From contig JAANBB010000066.1 in NCBI GenBank assembly GCA_014621425.1, positions 1 to 64,000 of the forward strand: a DNA stretch of 64,000 nucleotides, read 5' to 3'. Positions within the stretch are counted from its first letter, which is position 1, and every line of letters begins with the position of its first letter. Of the stretch, positions 33,113-45,510 are shown piece after piece. The translations under genes and the position numbers were made by a program. This DNA comes from Cylindrodendrum hubeiense (Eukaryota > Ascomycota > Sordariomycetes > Hypocreales > Nectriaceae). Under the pieces are notes generated by a model. The model saw only the letters and a list, made by a program, of their open reading frames with translations, was not told the DNA's origin and made no database searches.

Positions 33113-33934
33113 ATGGGTTCCATTTCCTACACGATCCGCATAGCGATGCTCAACGCCGACACTCCGGTCCCAAACGTGTCGGCCAGATCAAAGACCTACG
33201 GAACCATCTTTCACAAACTTTTGAGCGATGCTGCATCCAGGATTTCTCCTCACGTCAAGGTAGAATCCACCGATTATGACGTGGTTCGGGGCGAGTACCC
33301 AGAATCTGCCTCAGATTTTGATGCCATCCTTGTCACTGGCTCAGCATCATCGGCATACTACGATGAGACCTGGATCCATAAACTCCAGGAATACCTGGGG
33401 ATGATATACGATACCTGCCCACGACTGAAGATATTCGGCAGTTGTTTTGGACATCAGATCATCTGCCAGAGCTTGCTCGGGGAATTTGGCTGCAAGGTCG
33501 AAAAGAACCCGAAGGGATGGGAACTTGGTGTGCACGGGATTCGACTAACGGATGAATTCCGTACAGCATTTCCCTCGGCAGGAAAGGCTTCGGCTTTGAC
33601 CTCGAGCCCTGACCAGCTGTTGATATCAGCGCCTGAAATTATGCGTCTTCAGTTTGTCCACGCCGATCATGTTGCCGTCTCAGCAGAAGGACTCCCAAAA
33701 TCTTGGATTTCGGTCGGCGAAACGAAACAGTGTGGCGTCCAAGGTGTCTTCGAGCCGAGCCGAGTGCTCACTTTTCAAGGACATTTCGAGTTTGATCGTT
33801 TCGTCAACGGTGAAACGGTCAAGGTGTTTGGGGCGAAATGGGAGCCGAAGGAATTTCAGAAGGCCATGGACGCGATTGATGCTGATGATGACGCCCAAGC
33901 AGCTGCGGAGATTGTGTTAAGATTTTTGCTGTAA
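33113..33934 (+). CDS. Class I glutamine amidotransferase-like protein
   Basis: Single exon, 273 residues; the start is the ATG at 33113, which begins the conserved MGS-IRIAML N-terminus. The nucleophile is Cys111 in FGSCFGHQ, and His224-x-Glu226 in FQGHFEFD completes the triad. It is a stand-alone domain of the type often annotated as GMP-synthase-like, without a synthetase domain. The role may be gamma-glutamyl hydrolysis or amide transfer to an unknown partner. It is cytosolic with no targeting signal. Confidence 0.92.
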   Translation: MGSISYTIRIAMLNADTPVPNVSARSKTYGTIFHKLLSDAASRISPHVKVESTDYDVVRGEYPESASDFDAILVTGSASSAYYDETWIHKLQEYLGMIYDTCPRLKIFGSCFGHQIICQSLLGEFGCKVEKNPKGWELGVHGIRLTDEFRTAFPSAGKASALTSSPDQLLISAPEIMRLQFVHADHVAVSAEGLPKSWISVGETKQCGVQGVFEPSRVLTFQGHFEFDRFVNGETVKVFGAKWEPKEFQKAMDAIDADDDAQAAAEIVLRFLL

Positions 33935-35144
33935 ACATCTTGGAGTGGTGGCGGAGAGTCGAGTTGTCAATAGAGTAGTTTCTAAAAATCAACGTTTAAT
34001 GAAGCTTAGAAGCTTATCACTTGAGACGAGACAAGACGATCCCTTTCGGCCGGCGCACCGGCCCCCAAGGATCAGCCCTTGTAGTGGCGTTTCCAGGGTG
34101 CTGGTAGAGTAACCGAAATGAGAGAACCGAAATTAATGTACTGGTCATCTCGACGTCAGGGTGAGGAAACTTCTCCAACCCCACTGCTCTCCCGCTCTTG
34201 ATACCCCATATATCAGATGATCGCCACTAGGTCTTAATTAGCCAGGAGAGGGATTCTGCGAATGGGGCGAGGCCTTGGCCATTGCAGATTCCCAACTCGT
34301 CTCCCCTATGCATGAGGAAATTGTCACAGAGGTTCGTGCGACGCGAACAGGTAGTAGTCAATCCTGTAGAAGCTGCCGGGACTTCGGGAAGTGTCCGTCC
34401 CCCGTGGGGTTGCGGGCGTTGGTCGCGATAGATTTGAGGGAAATTTGCACGCAACCAACAGAGGGCCAGGGGCGTCATACCATACACAACAGACATCGAG
34501 GAGGTCTGTCACATGTGGTTGAATGAGCTCAATTTAAACATTCATTGTTAAACGTCGGCGGAGATGTCTGATGACAATTGATGTGAAGAGACTTGTGCAC
34601 TCAGAATGCACGTACCATAAATGTATTAGCCAGTCATCGTCCTCCAAGCTTACCATAAAACAGAGTCCTTTTTGGATCAAAAATAGCTCTGAAATCGATG
34701 TGACGTCAAGAGGCCGCCAATGATGTCAACATATGATTCTGAAGATGGTTACATGGGGGCTGTGCACGCTTTTCCCCTCGTCTCGCATGGGTCAGCCGGA
34801 ATCGACCCCCACCGAAAGGCGGGGGTGGAATTCCCTCTAAACAAAACCTCCTTATTTCTGTGCTGAGAGTCGTTAGCATGATATTAGACAAAAGGTCATG
34901 AGAAATCCTAATTCGACGTAGCGTTAGAGATGCCATGCCATGTGGACAGCAGAAATCCCTCACCTCCTATCTGGAGCAGCTCCCCACGGAGAATGCTATG
35001 CATGTGCTGAATGAGAAAAGGTTAGAATGTAATTAGATAGCTGCGGCCGCCCTTCATCAGTCTATCTCCATGTACGATGCCCATTTCCTGGCCATCGTAT
35101 CATAGAGCCATTTTCATTCAAAGGCCCCCCGCTGCCTTATTGAA
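33935..35144. other. Intergenic gap
   Basis: About 1.2 kb between two same-strand genes. It contains short unsupported frames (34227-34526 on both strands) and a GC-rich stem-like word near 34049-34070. Nothing else was seen. Confidence 0.45.
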
Positions 35145-37309
35145 ATGGACCCTGTGCAAACCAGCTTCCAAAATAACAACCCAAGTGATGGTTTCTCGAG
35201 CTCAGCTACTAGCGACGAAGAAGATGACATTCCTGACGGCTTAGAGGCCACCGGGCGTACATTCGTTGCCGACAGATCCGAGGCCACTGGACATGCCAGA
35301 GGACATTGCCAGAATGTGACCTGGATCAGACGTAGGCCATTGACTTATGGATTGAACCCTGAAAGTATGCTAATGAATGGTGGTCACCAAACAGAAAACA
35401 TACAGAAAGTAACCGACTCGTGGCGATCGATACGGGAAATATTCTGCCGCAAAAGATGGTCGCGTGCGTCCATCGTCGGATTCCAGCCTCTGGCAGAACT
35501 CCCGGATATGAGCGAGAACGATGGTCATGACAAACTTCACATGAATACAACGGTGACAGGGCAGCTTCGGGCAATGCTCCTGTCTTCGTGGCTGAATGCT
35601 CTTCTCATATTCATCCCGATCGGCGCTGGAACATATCTGGCTAAAGCGAATCCGCTGCTGATTTTCACTTGCAATGCCATGGCAATTGTTCCCCTGTCTG
35701 CCTTGTTAACAGAGGCGACGGAATTGATTGCTGCAGAGGCAGGAGATGCTATCGGGGCGCTTTTGAACATCAGCTTCGGTAACATTGTTGAGCTAATATT
35801 ATTGTGGGTGAACACGAATGCTTCTTTTTGTCACAATGGCTGACATTTCTGGAGTGTGTGAGTAACGGAGTCATTGGCCAAGCATGAACATCACTAACTT
35901 AGGAAGTATTGCTCTGGCCAACAATCAAATCCGTATAGTCCAAGCTTCGATTCTTGGGTCGATACTCGTGAATTTGCTTTTGATCCTTGGCTCTGCCCTC
36001 TTAGCGAGTGACATAGCTCATCTGGATCCGATCTACAATGCCGTAGAGGCTCAGCTGCTGGCCTGTTTACTCTTTGTCTCCGTATTTGTTATCTTGATAC
36101 CTGTGAGTTACTTGGAACTTGGTCTATCCTGCACATCTGATTGAAATCACTAGACGTCATTTGTGTATACAGTCAACGGTATGAGTAGTGGCAGTGGAGC
36201 GACCCTCAAAATGAGTAGGATCTCGGCACTGATAGTATTGCTCATATATGTCTTATACTTTGTGCATGAGATTAGATCACGCCCAGCCAACGAAGGAACG
36301 ATCACTCCGTTAACCCTCGACCTCGAAACTGGTCCCAACACCATTGGAGCATCTCCGTTTCATCAACGAAGCACTTCAGGCTCAAGAACCCTGCCTCCTC
36401 GGACCATACGTTTCGCAGATGAAGATAATGACATGCACCCGACAAGCGGGACCCATACAAGCAACGCGACGGAGATGGAAATGAGTGACTCTAGGGGAGC
36501 AGACACAGATTTTCTGGAATATCGTGGACGCAGAAGCGAAGATGTTACCAACATAAACACTCCGCCAAGTTCTTACCACCAACTTTCCCATCCATATAGG
36601 CACTCCCGTTCGCTCTCTCATGGCTCCAGTCGAGGATACTTCAGCCGAGATTCCTCTGTGAGTGGGGAGAGGCGAGGGTTCACTACAACCTTGCAATTTT
36701 TGAGGGAAACTCACACTAGCATTGATCAAAGAATGGATTCTCTGGTTCACGGTCAGCCACCGCAAAAGAATACGAGCCACCGGGTGGCTTCCGTGATCGT
36801 GCTTGTGTCTACCTCGGTAGTCATGTCAATGTGTGCGGAGTTCCTCGTGAGCACGCTCGATGAGATCACGCATGAGGAAGGTCTATCGGAATCATTTATT
36901 GGTTTAATTATACTTCCAATTGTCGGGAATATTGCCGAATACCTCACCGTGGTGATAGTCGCAGCAAGAGGCAAATTAGACCTCGCTATTGCTGTCGCTG
37001 TTGGCTCATCTATCCAAATTGCTCTCTGCGTCGCCCCATTGACCATCATGGCAGGATGGGCATTGCAGAAAGACCTCGCGTTGACTTTCAATCCCTTTGA
37101 AATGGCGACGCTTGTGGGCGCGGTTCTCTTGGTGAACTTACTCATCCTCAGCGAACAGAGTTCAAGTCTGCGGACAAGTGGTTTAAAGGGTGCTTTGATC
37201 TGCGCTTGTTACGTGATATTTGGGTAAGTTATACATCCGTTTGAGCACTGTTGAACAATTATTAACGTAATTCAGTCTGGGAGCGTACCTTTTCCCTCAG
37301 GTCAAGTAG
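35145..37309 (+). CDS. Vacuolar-type Ca2+/H+ exchanger (CaCA superfamily, VCX/CAX-like)
   Basis: Four exons (35145-35803, 35907-36102, 36154-37223, 37276-37309) encode 652 residues. The acceptor at 35906 was chosen because it gives LILFIALANN, the expected continuation of helix 2/3. The alpha-1 repeat is GNIVELI and alpha-2 is GNIAEYLTVV; both carry the ion-binding Glu. About 145 hydrophilic N-terminal residues and a long Ser/His-rich central loop (about residues 335-480) make it bigger than yeast Vcx1 (about 410 residues). It should move Ca2+ into the vacuole in exchange for protons. The neighbours give no functional hint. Confidence 0.92.
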
Positions 37310-37707
37310 GCGATGAAGACAATCCACCCTTTACCCCGGATCGTGCAATTATCGAAGCACTGGCTATCCTGGAGGAGATTCTGATAGGAACACAGATTGA
37401 TAAATTAAATTCTACTCAGAGGTTTACTGTTTGAAGTGGGCGCTTCCAATGAATGAATAGTTAGCAGCAGCACTATGTTTGGCAGATTGTGTGGTTTGAA
37501 GATGAGATTGGGGCTGAATGGGCAGAATCTGCGAGTCGAACTGTTATCTCTGTGTCCCAAGTAATCAATGTGGCAGCCCGCTTTGTTTCGAATGTGTGTG
37601 AGCGGATCCCAGACTAACACGAGTCAACCTCATATTTTTGAGCTGATCAATCAGAAGGGGAATATATTAAATCATGTAAAAAGTCCCGCAACGTAAATCA
37701 ATCTTAG
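37310..37707. other. Convergent gap
   Basis: 3' UTR space of the exchanger and the next gene. Nothing else was seen. Confidence 0.5.
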
Positions 37708-38541
37708 TTACAGTAAACTCTCACGTTTGGGTTGCTGCTGCTTTTCCGTCTGCTGCACACTCTTATCGGGTTGCTCATCAGCCTGGATATTCTCCTTGAA
37801 TGATTCAGGTCCACAGCAATACAGGACAATATTAGGCTCATCAGCATTATAAACAGCCTTTTCTCCATTCCGTCCGCCATATCCAGAACTCATCCAATCG
37901 GACGAATATACCAACGCGCCTATGCTTTCTTTCGGTGTGCTTGAATCGAATGCAGCATGAATCTCCGGTGAAGAATCCCCGTACATGTACTCCTTGAAAG
38001 CGTATATAAGGTCACCTTTGGTGACGCCATCGTCATTCTCTAGAGAAATGTTGGGACTGACATCGGGGAGGCCACAGGGGCAGCATCCCGTACCGCGTTC
38101 ATCGAACAATGAGATTGTGAAATTCTCAGCAGCCGGAGCTGTTAGGAATTTAGGAATCTTGGGGTCCGATAGAATCTCACCATGGAGGGCAGTAAAAATG
38201 CCGTACCAATAGGACCTGAAGGCCACAGGAGAGGAATCAAATGGTGGGCTGTTGGAAAAAGCATCTCGAGTTGTCATCTCGATGGCCTTGATTACATCGT
38301 GCCATTTCTCAATCATGACCTCTCCATCTGAATCTGAAGAGTATTCTGTCGCATCGTTTTCTTGGCTCTCGGCCTCGTGTGTTGGCGTTGATTGGGGATT
38401 CATCGTCATATGGAAAGGTGCAACGACGCAGAGAGAGTGTTGACGGTCTATGGATCTTGAAACGGACGAAGCGTGCCTCTTTATAGGCCGAAAAACTGCG
38501 GACAAGGGTTTCTCCGTTGGTTGTTGCTCGGTCTGACTCAT
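37708..38541 (-). CDS. Uncharacterised fungal protein, family paralogous to 46793-47389
   Basis: Single exon, 277 residues. The function is not recognised. After a 70-residue disordered N-terminus comes a domain starting IEKWHDVIKAIE, with a striking AFRSYWYGIF motif near residue 108, a Cys-rich CCPCG turn near 152 and ISLENDDGVTK before a helix ending YMYG. The same blocks in the same order recur in the protein at 46793-47389. The C-terminus is Gln/Lys-rich. An alternative start is the internal Met near residue 45, which would make it closer in size to its paralogue. It is probably an intracellular fold with a structural Cys cluster. Confidence 0.75.
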   Translation of the reverse strand: MSQTEQQPTEKPLSAVFRPIKRHASSVSRSIDRQHSLCVVAPFHMTMNPQSTPTHEAESQENDATEYSSDSDGEVMIEKWHDVIKAIEMTTRDAFSNSPPFDSSPVAFRSYWYGIFTALHGEILSDPKIPKFLTAPAAENFTISLFDERGTGCCPCGLPDVSPNISLENDDGVTKGDLIYAFKEYMYGDSSPEIHAAFDSSTPKESIGALVYSSDWMSSGYGGRNGEKAVYNADEPNIVLYCCGPESFKENIQADEQPDKSVQQTEKQQQPKRESLL

Positions 38542-38689
38542 TGGCCGGGTGCAGTTCTTCGTGCTTAGCTTATTCGGTCGCTTATTATTCTTGGATAATG
38601 TAGTAATGACGTGCAGTGCCAGTGTCTCCAGTGTAGATGACTTTACTACTTAGCTAATAACGTCCCCACTGAGTAGACCCCCTCACCTA

Positions 38690-41600
38690 TCATGTAGATG
38701 CCTGCGTAGCCACCTCCATTTCAGCCATGGCTATCGTATCGAATTTAGCCCATGCCAACATGAAGTGGGCGACGTGCTCCTCTTGATTAACCGACTCGAA
38801 TCCTCTTTTTGTCATGTCTTTGGGTAGCGATCGCACCCCTTCGATCACCTGCTGTACTGGTATTCCCAAGACACTGATAAGCCGATGAACCCAAGTGAGC
38901 CTTTTAAGGTGCCATTTATCTCGCACAGAGGCATCCTCAACGGATATAATCTTAGAGTGGTATTTAAGTTCCAGCCAACCAACATATTGAGCAATTTGAG
39001 ACGTGATACGTCCAGCAGGATTTTCAAGTATCTCCAAACTCTCGGGATAAAGAATAAATCGGTCTTTCTTGTGGTCGATTGCATAACTTATCTGTAGCTT
39101 TTATCAGTTGATTTCTTCACATAAGCGACCATGGAATTAAAATACACATCGGGTGTCCCTCCTCTCTTTTCTCTCTTCTAATTTCGTGTTGTTGTCTGTG
39201 GCTTCTTTACATAGCTCGTCAAATGAGGCTTTGATCTGGAAAATCCACTTGTCGAGCAATATTTCGTATTTCTCGCTGGAGCATTGGCTCATCTCACTTT
39301 CCAATGCATCGATAAACTCAGTCTCTTCATCGAGAATCTCGTCAATGTCATCGTCTCGTATATCACGAACACCACAGGCGACAACATAATCCGAATCGTG
39401 TTTTCGACAAACGTGAGTCATGTCCATCTCGCTGTGTTTTACCCTCCGGATGAAAGATAATAGCACTGATTTGGCTTCACTCTCACTTCTCTGCTCTGAG
39501 AGAATGCTGAGCCACTCTAGTGACCATGTGGGTACTGCAACACAGAAATGATGATCATGAATTGTGTGGCAAAGAGCGGTCGCTGGAAAGCATCCACCCG
39601 GCGAACAGGAGCATCTGCAACTATCCCTGTATGTGCAATCTGCTCCACGAGTAACCAACAATGATGCAACATCCATTGCTTCTTGTGCTTGCGGTCCACT
39701 GGTGTTCTTGGCCATACTGAGAACATAGTAGAGTGCCGTCTGTGAGGAATGGTCTTCATGGTTGATATCAGCTCCAGCATCTAGGAGTCTTTCAATCAAG
39801 TCATATTTGCAGCTGTGGCTCACCACTGAAATAAGAGGGTGTTTTCCGACACTATTCTCATGGTTGATAAGGTTGAATCCATGGTTAAGTAAGGTGTCAA
39901 TATTCGTAACGGTTCTGGCATAGTGTAGTAGCGTGTTACCTTCCGACTCTGAGTTCTTAAAGGTGAAGTTGACTGAATCGCATCTCCCGAGCAACTCCTC
40001 TAGTGAGAAGCAACATGTCCCAAACTGGTCAGGGTACGAGATGTAAGATGTCATCGTCACCAGTTTAGCATAATTTTCCAAACATTTTTGGCCTGCAATC
40101 TTTTCAATCTTATTCAGAATAGGTAACATCAGATTCCAGTTTTTACAAGCAGCAGCGTAGTGTATGAAGGTGCGCCTGAAGCGAGTATCTCTGATGTCTG
40201 GACGCGCACCAGCTTCGAGAAGCTTCATCAAGCTTTCTTCTTGATTCATAGCAGCCGCATACATCAGTGGAGTGATGCCGTATTCATCAACGACATCAAT
40301 ACCATGGCCAGATTGGATAAGAGACTCCAAGTGTTGAGGATTTAGCACGGCTAGATGGAGTGGAGCTTGACCTAAGAAGTTTCGTTCGTCTTTTTGTGAC
40401 CGTGCAGTCCATTTTCTGACCAATTCTGTCGAGCAAGACAGGACAGCTTCATGAAGAGGGCTCATCATGCCGAAGCCTGAGTGGCGATGATATTATGATT
40501 AGCATGGCATATGAAGAGAGCTGATTCGATCACTTGCCTTGATTATCTATGCAGAGCAGACGGAGATACTCAATGAAAAAAGGATCACGGGCTCTATTCG
40601 GGTCTATCCATTTGGGAGAACATGGTTCTGGCCAGTCCTGTGCGGCGGGTGAATCGATGACTGCTGCATCGTAACCAAGTTCAAGAAGGTGTTCTATCAA
40701 ATCCAGATGTGGACCCTCTCTAATCCAACGTGCGCAAAGGATGAGGAAGCTTCAAGGATACGAACAGTTAGCCATTGTCAATAGTGCTGTGTGTTTTTCG
40801 CCGTTCAGATCTCAACTGACCTCAAATTCTCCGTTCCGCGTGTCATCTCAAATTCACTCATAAAGAGTCGAATGAGCTCAAATTGCGTGTCGATGCTACC
40901 AAACCGCCATGGATAAAGAGCAATTTCCTAAATAGTTCGTCATCAAATTGAATCCATACAGTTTAACAAACATACCTCGATATATGACCTTCCGCTTGGG
41001 TTGACGTGATCTTTGAAAGTTTTATCTGATTTGTGAAGAGCAACAAGGCTGTTCCAGCCTTCCTTAAGGGGCATCAGGCCTTCCTCCAATTTCCAGAGGA
41101 TCTCAAACCCAGGAGACGTATACGGTACGAGGATCTCCATCTTCAGACCTGGACGAAGAGAAAAGTTTCCGGCTCCGATTGCAAGATAGAACTCAAGGGC
41201 CGGTGATCGCTTGATTCCTAGTTGCGACAGTGCGATTCGAAAACCTACTCGATATTTTGTGACACTGCAAAATTCATTGCTGCAGGTCTGGCGAAAAACA
41301 GGAAGAGATGTATACTCTAATGCCCAGAACCGTCCGCTTGTTCTCGTCATAGAGTGACAGGAACAGGAGCAGTGGCTCATCTCGCAATTCCAGCGCCGGG
41401 AGGGTTTTGGAAGCTTGGTGAATTGAAGAGGTTCCCTGGAAACCAGAGTCGAAGAATTGCACTCCTCTGGACTAGAGACTGGAGCTGTCAGAAGCTCAGT
41501 TTCTGACATAAGTCCGCTGACTTGAATTGAAGTGCGGTAAATCATAGCCCTTAGAAATACTCATCAGTTACCGGAGACGAAGGTAGTAGCTTACATAAAC

Positions 41601-42017
41601 CACTCACATCATCAAGTCATCCTTAGCCCTTTGAATATTGCGCGTGAGGTCTTCTAAGTCGGCTTTCCAGTGTCGGAATACAAACGTTTTGGGCAACTTT
41701 TGCTGGAACGTATCTTTCGATCGTCGGCCAAGCTTCTCCTCCATTCTTTTTAAGTTTTGGACAACCTCGTTGCAACTAGACTGACATTGTTGCATCTGCT
41801 CCTCGAAGACAATGTCATTGCTGCAAGGTGTAGTAGTGTCTACTTTACTTACTAGACGACTTAAACGGCCTACTTCCAATTCAAGGTTGTTCACCTGCGC
41901 TTGAGACTCATTTGCATGCCTGCGGATCTCGCGTAGCGTGCGAATACCAGTGTGAAGTTGGCCAATGAGAGATACAAAGCCTACTGCACCGGCGAGAACT
42001 CCAAACGTTTCAGCCAT
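38690..42017 (-). CDS. PigL_N-like/STAND-type N-terminal domain plus ankyrin-repeat protein
   Basis: Six exons (42017-41608, 41549-40976, 40927-40821, 40749-40538, 40476-39146, 39091-38690) encode 1011 residues. The N-terminus MAETFGVLAGAVGFVSL with the following helical, heptad-like region is typical of the fungal PigL_N/HeLo-like head. A middle region contains a Cys-rich CSCSCHS segment, and ankyrin repeats follow in exon 5. Intron 4 (40537-40477) starts with GC instead of GT, in a CAAG|GCAAGT context that fits a genuine GC-AG intron. Such proteins are linked to the NLR-like fungal immunity repertoire, here without a NACHT domain. A start at 42086 is possible but less conserved. Confidence 0.83.
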
Positions 42018-42861
42018 GTCGATGCGGATGAGTTGCAAGATTAAATGGCAAACCAGAAGTGCCTCTCTTGAAACTATGATCATCAAGGGGGAAAAAGAGG
42101 GGATGGAAGTCGATGTAAGGTAATTTATCGCCAGATTTGGGCACCGTCTCAGCCCCGCAGTCCGCCTCGGCTACGGGGTGAGACCAGGTCTCTGGAGCAC
42201 AGCCAACAGCCCAATGAGAACTTGGAAGCGATCATTAGAGCACGCTACATAGCCTGATATTAATTTTCTAGTATGCCATAGGATGATGGTTGTTTATCTG
42301 CACCTGCAACTAGCGGTGAGGGTGCTAGAGAAGTGATAGTGATAGTCGCCAGAATCTAAGGAGGTTGAAGGCGTTGCGTCGCAGGGTACGGTATGTGAGG
42401 AGGGGGCCACATCAAATTTTGCATTCTGATTTATACACTCAACCCCAGGTTGCTATAATATTTATAGCTTTATATAAGTCAAGCCGCCATCTCTAGGCCT
42501 AGAGCCGAATTCAAGGGTTACTGTTTGCCTTGCTGCCTGATATTGAGTGACACGACCCTCAGGCCAATTTAGGCTGCGTCATATTACCCCTCACTCCAAA
42601 GGTATGCAGAGGGAAGGGGAAATTCTTTGGCATTGGACGGTTGCGCCGCTGTTTTCATTCGCTCCTGAAACGGCCATGCACTTATGGCCTACGACATCCC
42701 CTAACGGTTGTTGTTTGGCCTGAGGCATAAATCATGTTGTCAAACCTGCTGCGAACCAAGTATTTGTGAGCTTCATGTACATACTGGGCTCAGCCACGTT
42801 GAGATTATGTTCAGTAAAACTATTGACGCTGGACCCGAACCCGACTGTATGATAGTGAGTT
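42018..42861. other. Gap between ankyrin-protein promoter and GH3 3' end
   Basis: About 840 bp with no supported gene. A frame at 42708-42911 overlaps the GH3 stop and has no family. Confidence 0.5.
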
Positions 42862-45510
42862 CTAGTTTTGTCGTCTTAAATAACCCGATGGTTCACCCTG
42901 TACCGCAGTAATTTCGAAGCTCTCTGACACCCTTATATCGCGACTGCTTGCACCCACAAATACTGTGTAATTGCCTGACTGAAGCTTCCATTTCTGAGAC
43001 ACAACGTCCCAAACGCTCAAGTCACGGTAAAGGAGCTCAAATTGTACTTTCTGAGCCTCTCCCTTTTGCAGCGACACTTTTTCGAAGCTGCGCAATTGCT
43101 TTGGTGGGCTATTGGGAATAGCCAGGTAAAGCTGAGCTATTTCTTCTCCAGGCAGTGAGCCGATGTTTTTCACTGATGTTGTGACAGTTGTGAACGACTG
43201 CCATATATCACGGTTCTCGTCCATCTGGTCAGAAACTCTGGTTTTACGAATTGACAAAGCCGAGTAGTCAAACTTTGTGTAGCTCAGACCGAATCCGAAC
43301 TCAAAGCGCGGTGTGATGCCTTGTTCATCAAAGGCGCGATAATCAAGATAGACTCCCTCGGAAAAGTCACATTGCGGGTCGCGATCATCAAGGTCGCGCC
43401 TCAAACAAGGTCCATATACTGGATAGTCGCTTTCGTTTTTAGCCAGTGTGTACGGCAGCTTTCCGGAAAAGCCAGCCTCCCCGTACAGCAATTGAACGAG
43501 CGCAGTTCCGCTATCCTGTCCAGGCAGATGAGCGATAATTACTGCGGTGATGTTGACGTGCTCGATCCATTGGTCGACTAAGCGGATGCCGGCGGCATGA
43601 ATGACGACGATGGTGTTCGCGCACTTTGAAGCCACATTGAGGATCAAGCCATCGCTGTAGTCATCTCGGAGGCCTTCCCGATCCCAGGCTTCAGTAGACA
43701 TAGCGTTGATGAACACCAAGCAGGCATCGCTCGCGCCGTTGACGTCAGGGTCAAAGGACGACAGATCCCAGTTGACCCAAGTGTCATCACTAACGGCCCT
43801 TTGTTGAATGGCGCTGAGAGGCTATTTCATGTTGTATCAGCACGTATACTCAACGACCCAAAGTTTGAGAACTGACATCGCTAATGTAACCAGGAGAGTT
43901 CGCGGCGGCTCGGCCTCCGCTCACTATCGTGCCTCCTCGCGCAGCTTGATCAAAGTGTTGTTCGGTTCCAAGGCTAGCTTGGCCCATTTCAGGAGATGCC
44001 ATGTAGCCCAACTGGAACAGAACATCCGTGTTCTTGGTCTTGGGAACTATGGCGTCGTACCCGAAAACCGAGAGCATCTGCGGCTTGGTGGAGAAAGGCA
44101 ATGCTTCATTCTCATTCTTCACAAGGACGTGTCCAGAAATTGCACCTTCGAGTAGTACCTTTTTTGACTGGGGGACACGGCCATCAACCTTTCCGTGAAA
44201 CTTAGTGAGGTTCTTCATACCCACTCCTGGGACTGGGAAGTCCACGGCATCTTGGCCGACGAGATACCACGCAGCGAGAATCCTAGCCTGAGTCAGCCAC
44301 AACACGGCGTCTTTCACGTCAGCTCTTTACTTACCTGGTTGCCATGTCTGTGATTCTCTCCTCGCTAATCGTGTGATTCTGTACTGCGTCTGTCAGATTT
44401 TCTCCCCACGAACCGCCCAGCGGCATGACCATGTCTAGTCCTGCATTGGCGCTCTGGAGGTTATGCTGCGCGTTCCAGTCAAGGAGCACAAACCCGGAGA
44501 AAGAGAGCTCAGTCTTGAGAATTCCGTTCATCAACTTTTCGTTTTCGCAGCCGTATGTGCCGTTGATACGATTGTAGGCACACATGATAGAAGCGGCACC
44601 TGCTCGTATGCCGTCAACGAAGGGCCAGAGGTAGTGTTCGTGCAACGTCTTGTCGTCGATGTTTGACGAGATGGCTTCAACACCGAAATACGCGCGTCGG
44701 AAGGTTTCTTGTTCGTTGCCGATGAAGTGCTAGGTGGATATGGTTAATCGAAACAGATAGCAAGTAAGAGCCGACCACCTCACAACGTCAGTTGCTCCAG
44801 TGTCTTTGTTTTATTATGGCTTACCTTGACGTTTGCGATGACACCAGCATCTTGGTGACCTCTCACGGTCTCAGCAGTAAGTTGACCTGCGAGATATGGG
44901 TCGACAGAAAATCCCTCCCAGTTGCGTCCGCCCAAAGGAATCCTCCCAAGAGGACCGGCATTAGGCCCAAGCAGCACGTTCACTATCATTCGTGTCAGTC
45001 ATCTAAGATCTTCAACGTATAGTCACAGCTATTTGGTATTACCTCCCTTGGTCTTGAATTCTTTGCCCATGTAGAAACCCCTCCAGTATGTCAAATTCTT
45101 GTCCCAAGCAGCACCGGCGTGGATTGCTGAAGGGTAGGCATTGACGAAATCGGTTGCCCTTACGCCGTTGCCCGCATCGTGCAAACACATACCGGGCCAT
45201 CCTAGACGGGGAATAGACCCAGTGTTTCCCGCGCAGATATTGTCATCACTGTGGAAGCCTCGGGTGATGTTTGCCTTCTCTTCCAACGTAAGTTGGTCAA
45301 CGAGGGTCTGGGCTTTGTCATAGGCATTTTTCCAGATGCCATTTCCTACTCCTCGAGCTGGGGGAATTTAGTAAAAGAAATGGGTAGACTGAGGAACAAG
45401 AGGCATATGCGCTTACGAGACGGATTGGTACCTCGAGAATAAGACTGCGCTGAGGCGCCCGGTGAAAGCGTGAAAGCTTCAAGAGCAATGAGACCAAGTA
45501 ATGGTCGCAT
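42862..45510 (-). CDS. Secreted GH3 beta-glucosidase-family enzyme
   Basis: Six exons (45510-45432, 45357-45043, 44982-44825, 44729-44335, 44282-43877, 43821-42862) encode 770 residues. Residues 1-21 form a signal peptide ending before the GASA-type cleavage region. The GH3 N-domain has [16 protein letters not shown], the [13 protein letters not shown] loop and the nucleophile Asp268 in VLLDWNAQH. The C-terminal fibronectin-III-like domain has the [14 protein letters not shown] motif before it. Several N-x-S/T sequons fit an extracellular enzyme that releases glucose or another sugar from beta-linked glucosides. The acceptor at 44283-44286 (CTAG) was chosen over an earlier CAG to keep frame. 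Confidence 0.94.
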
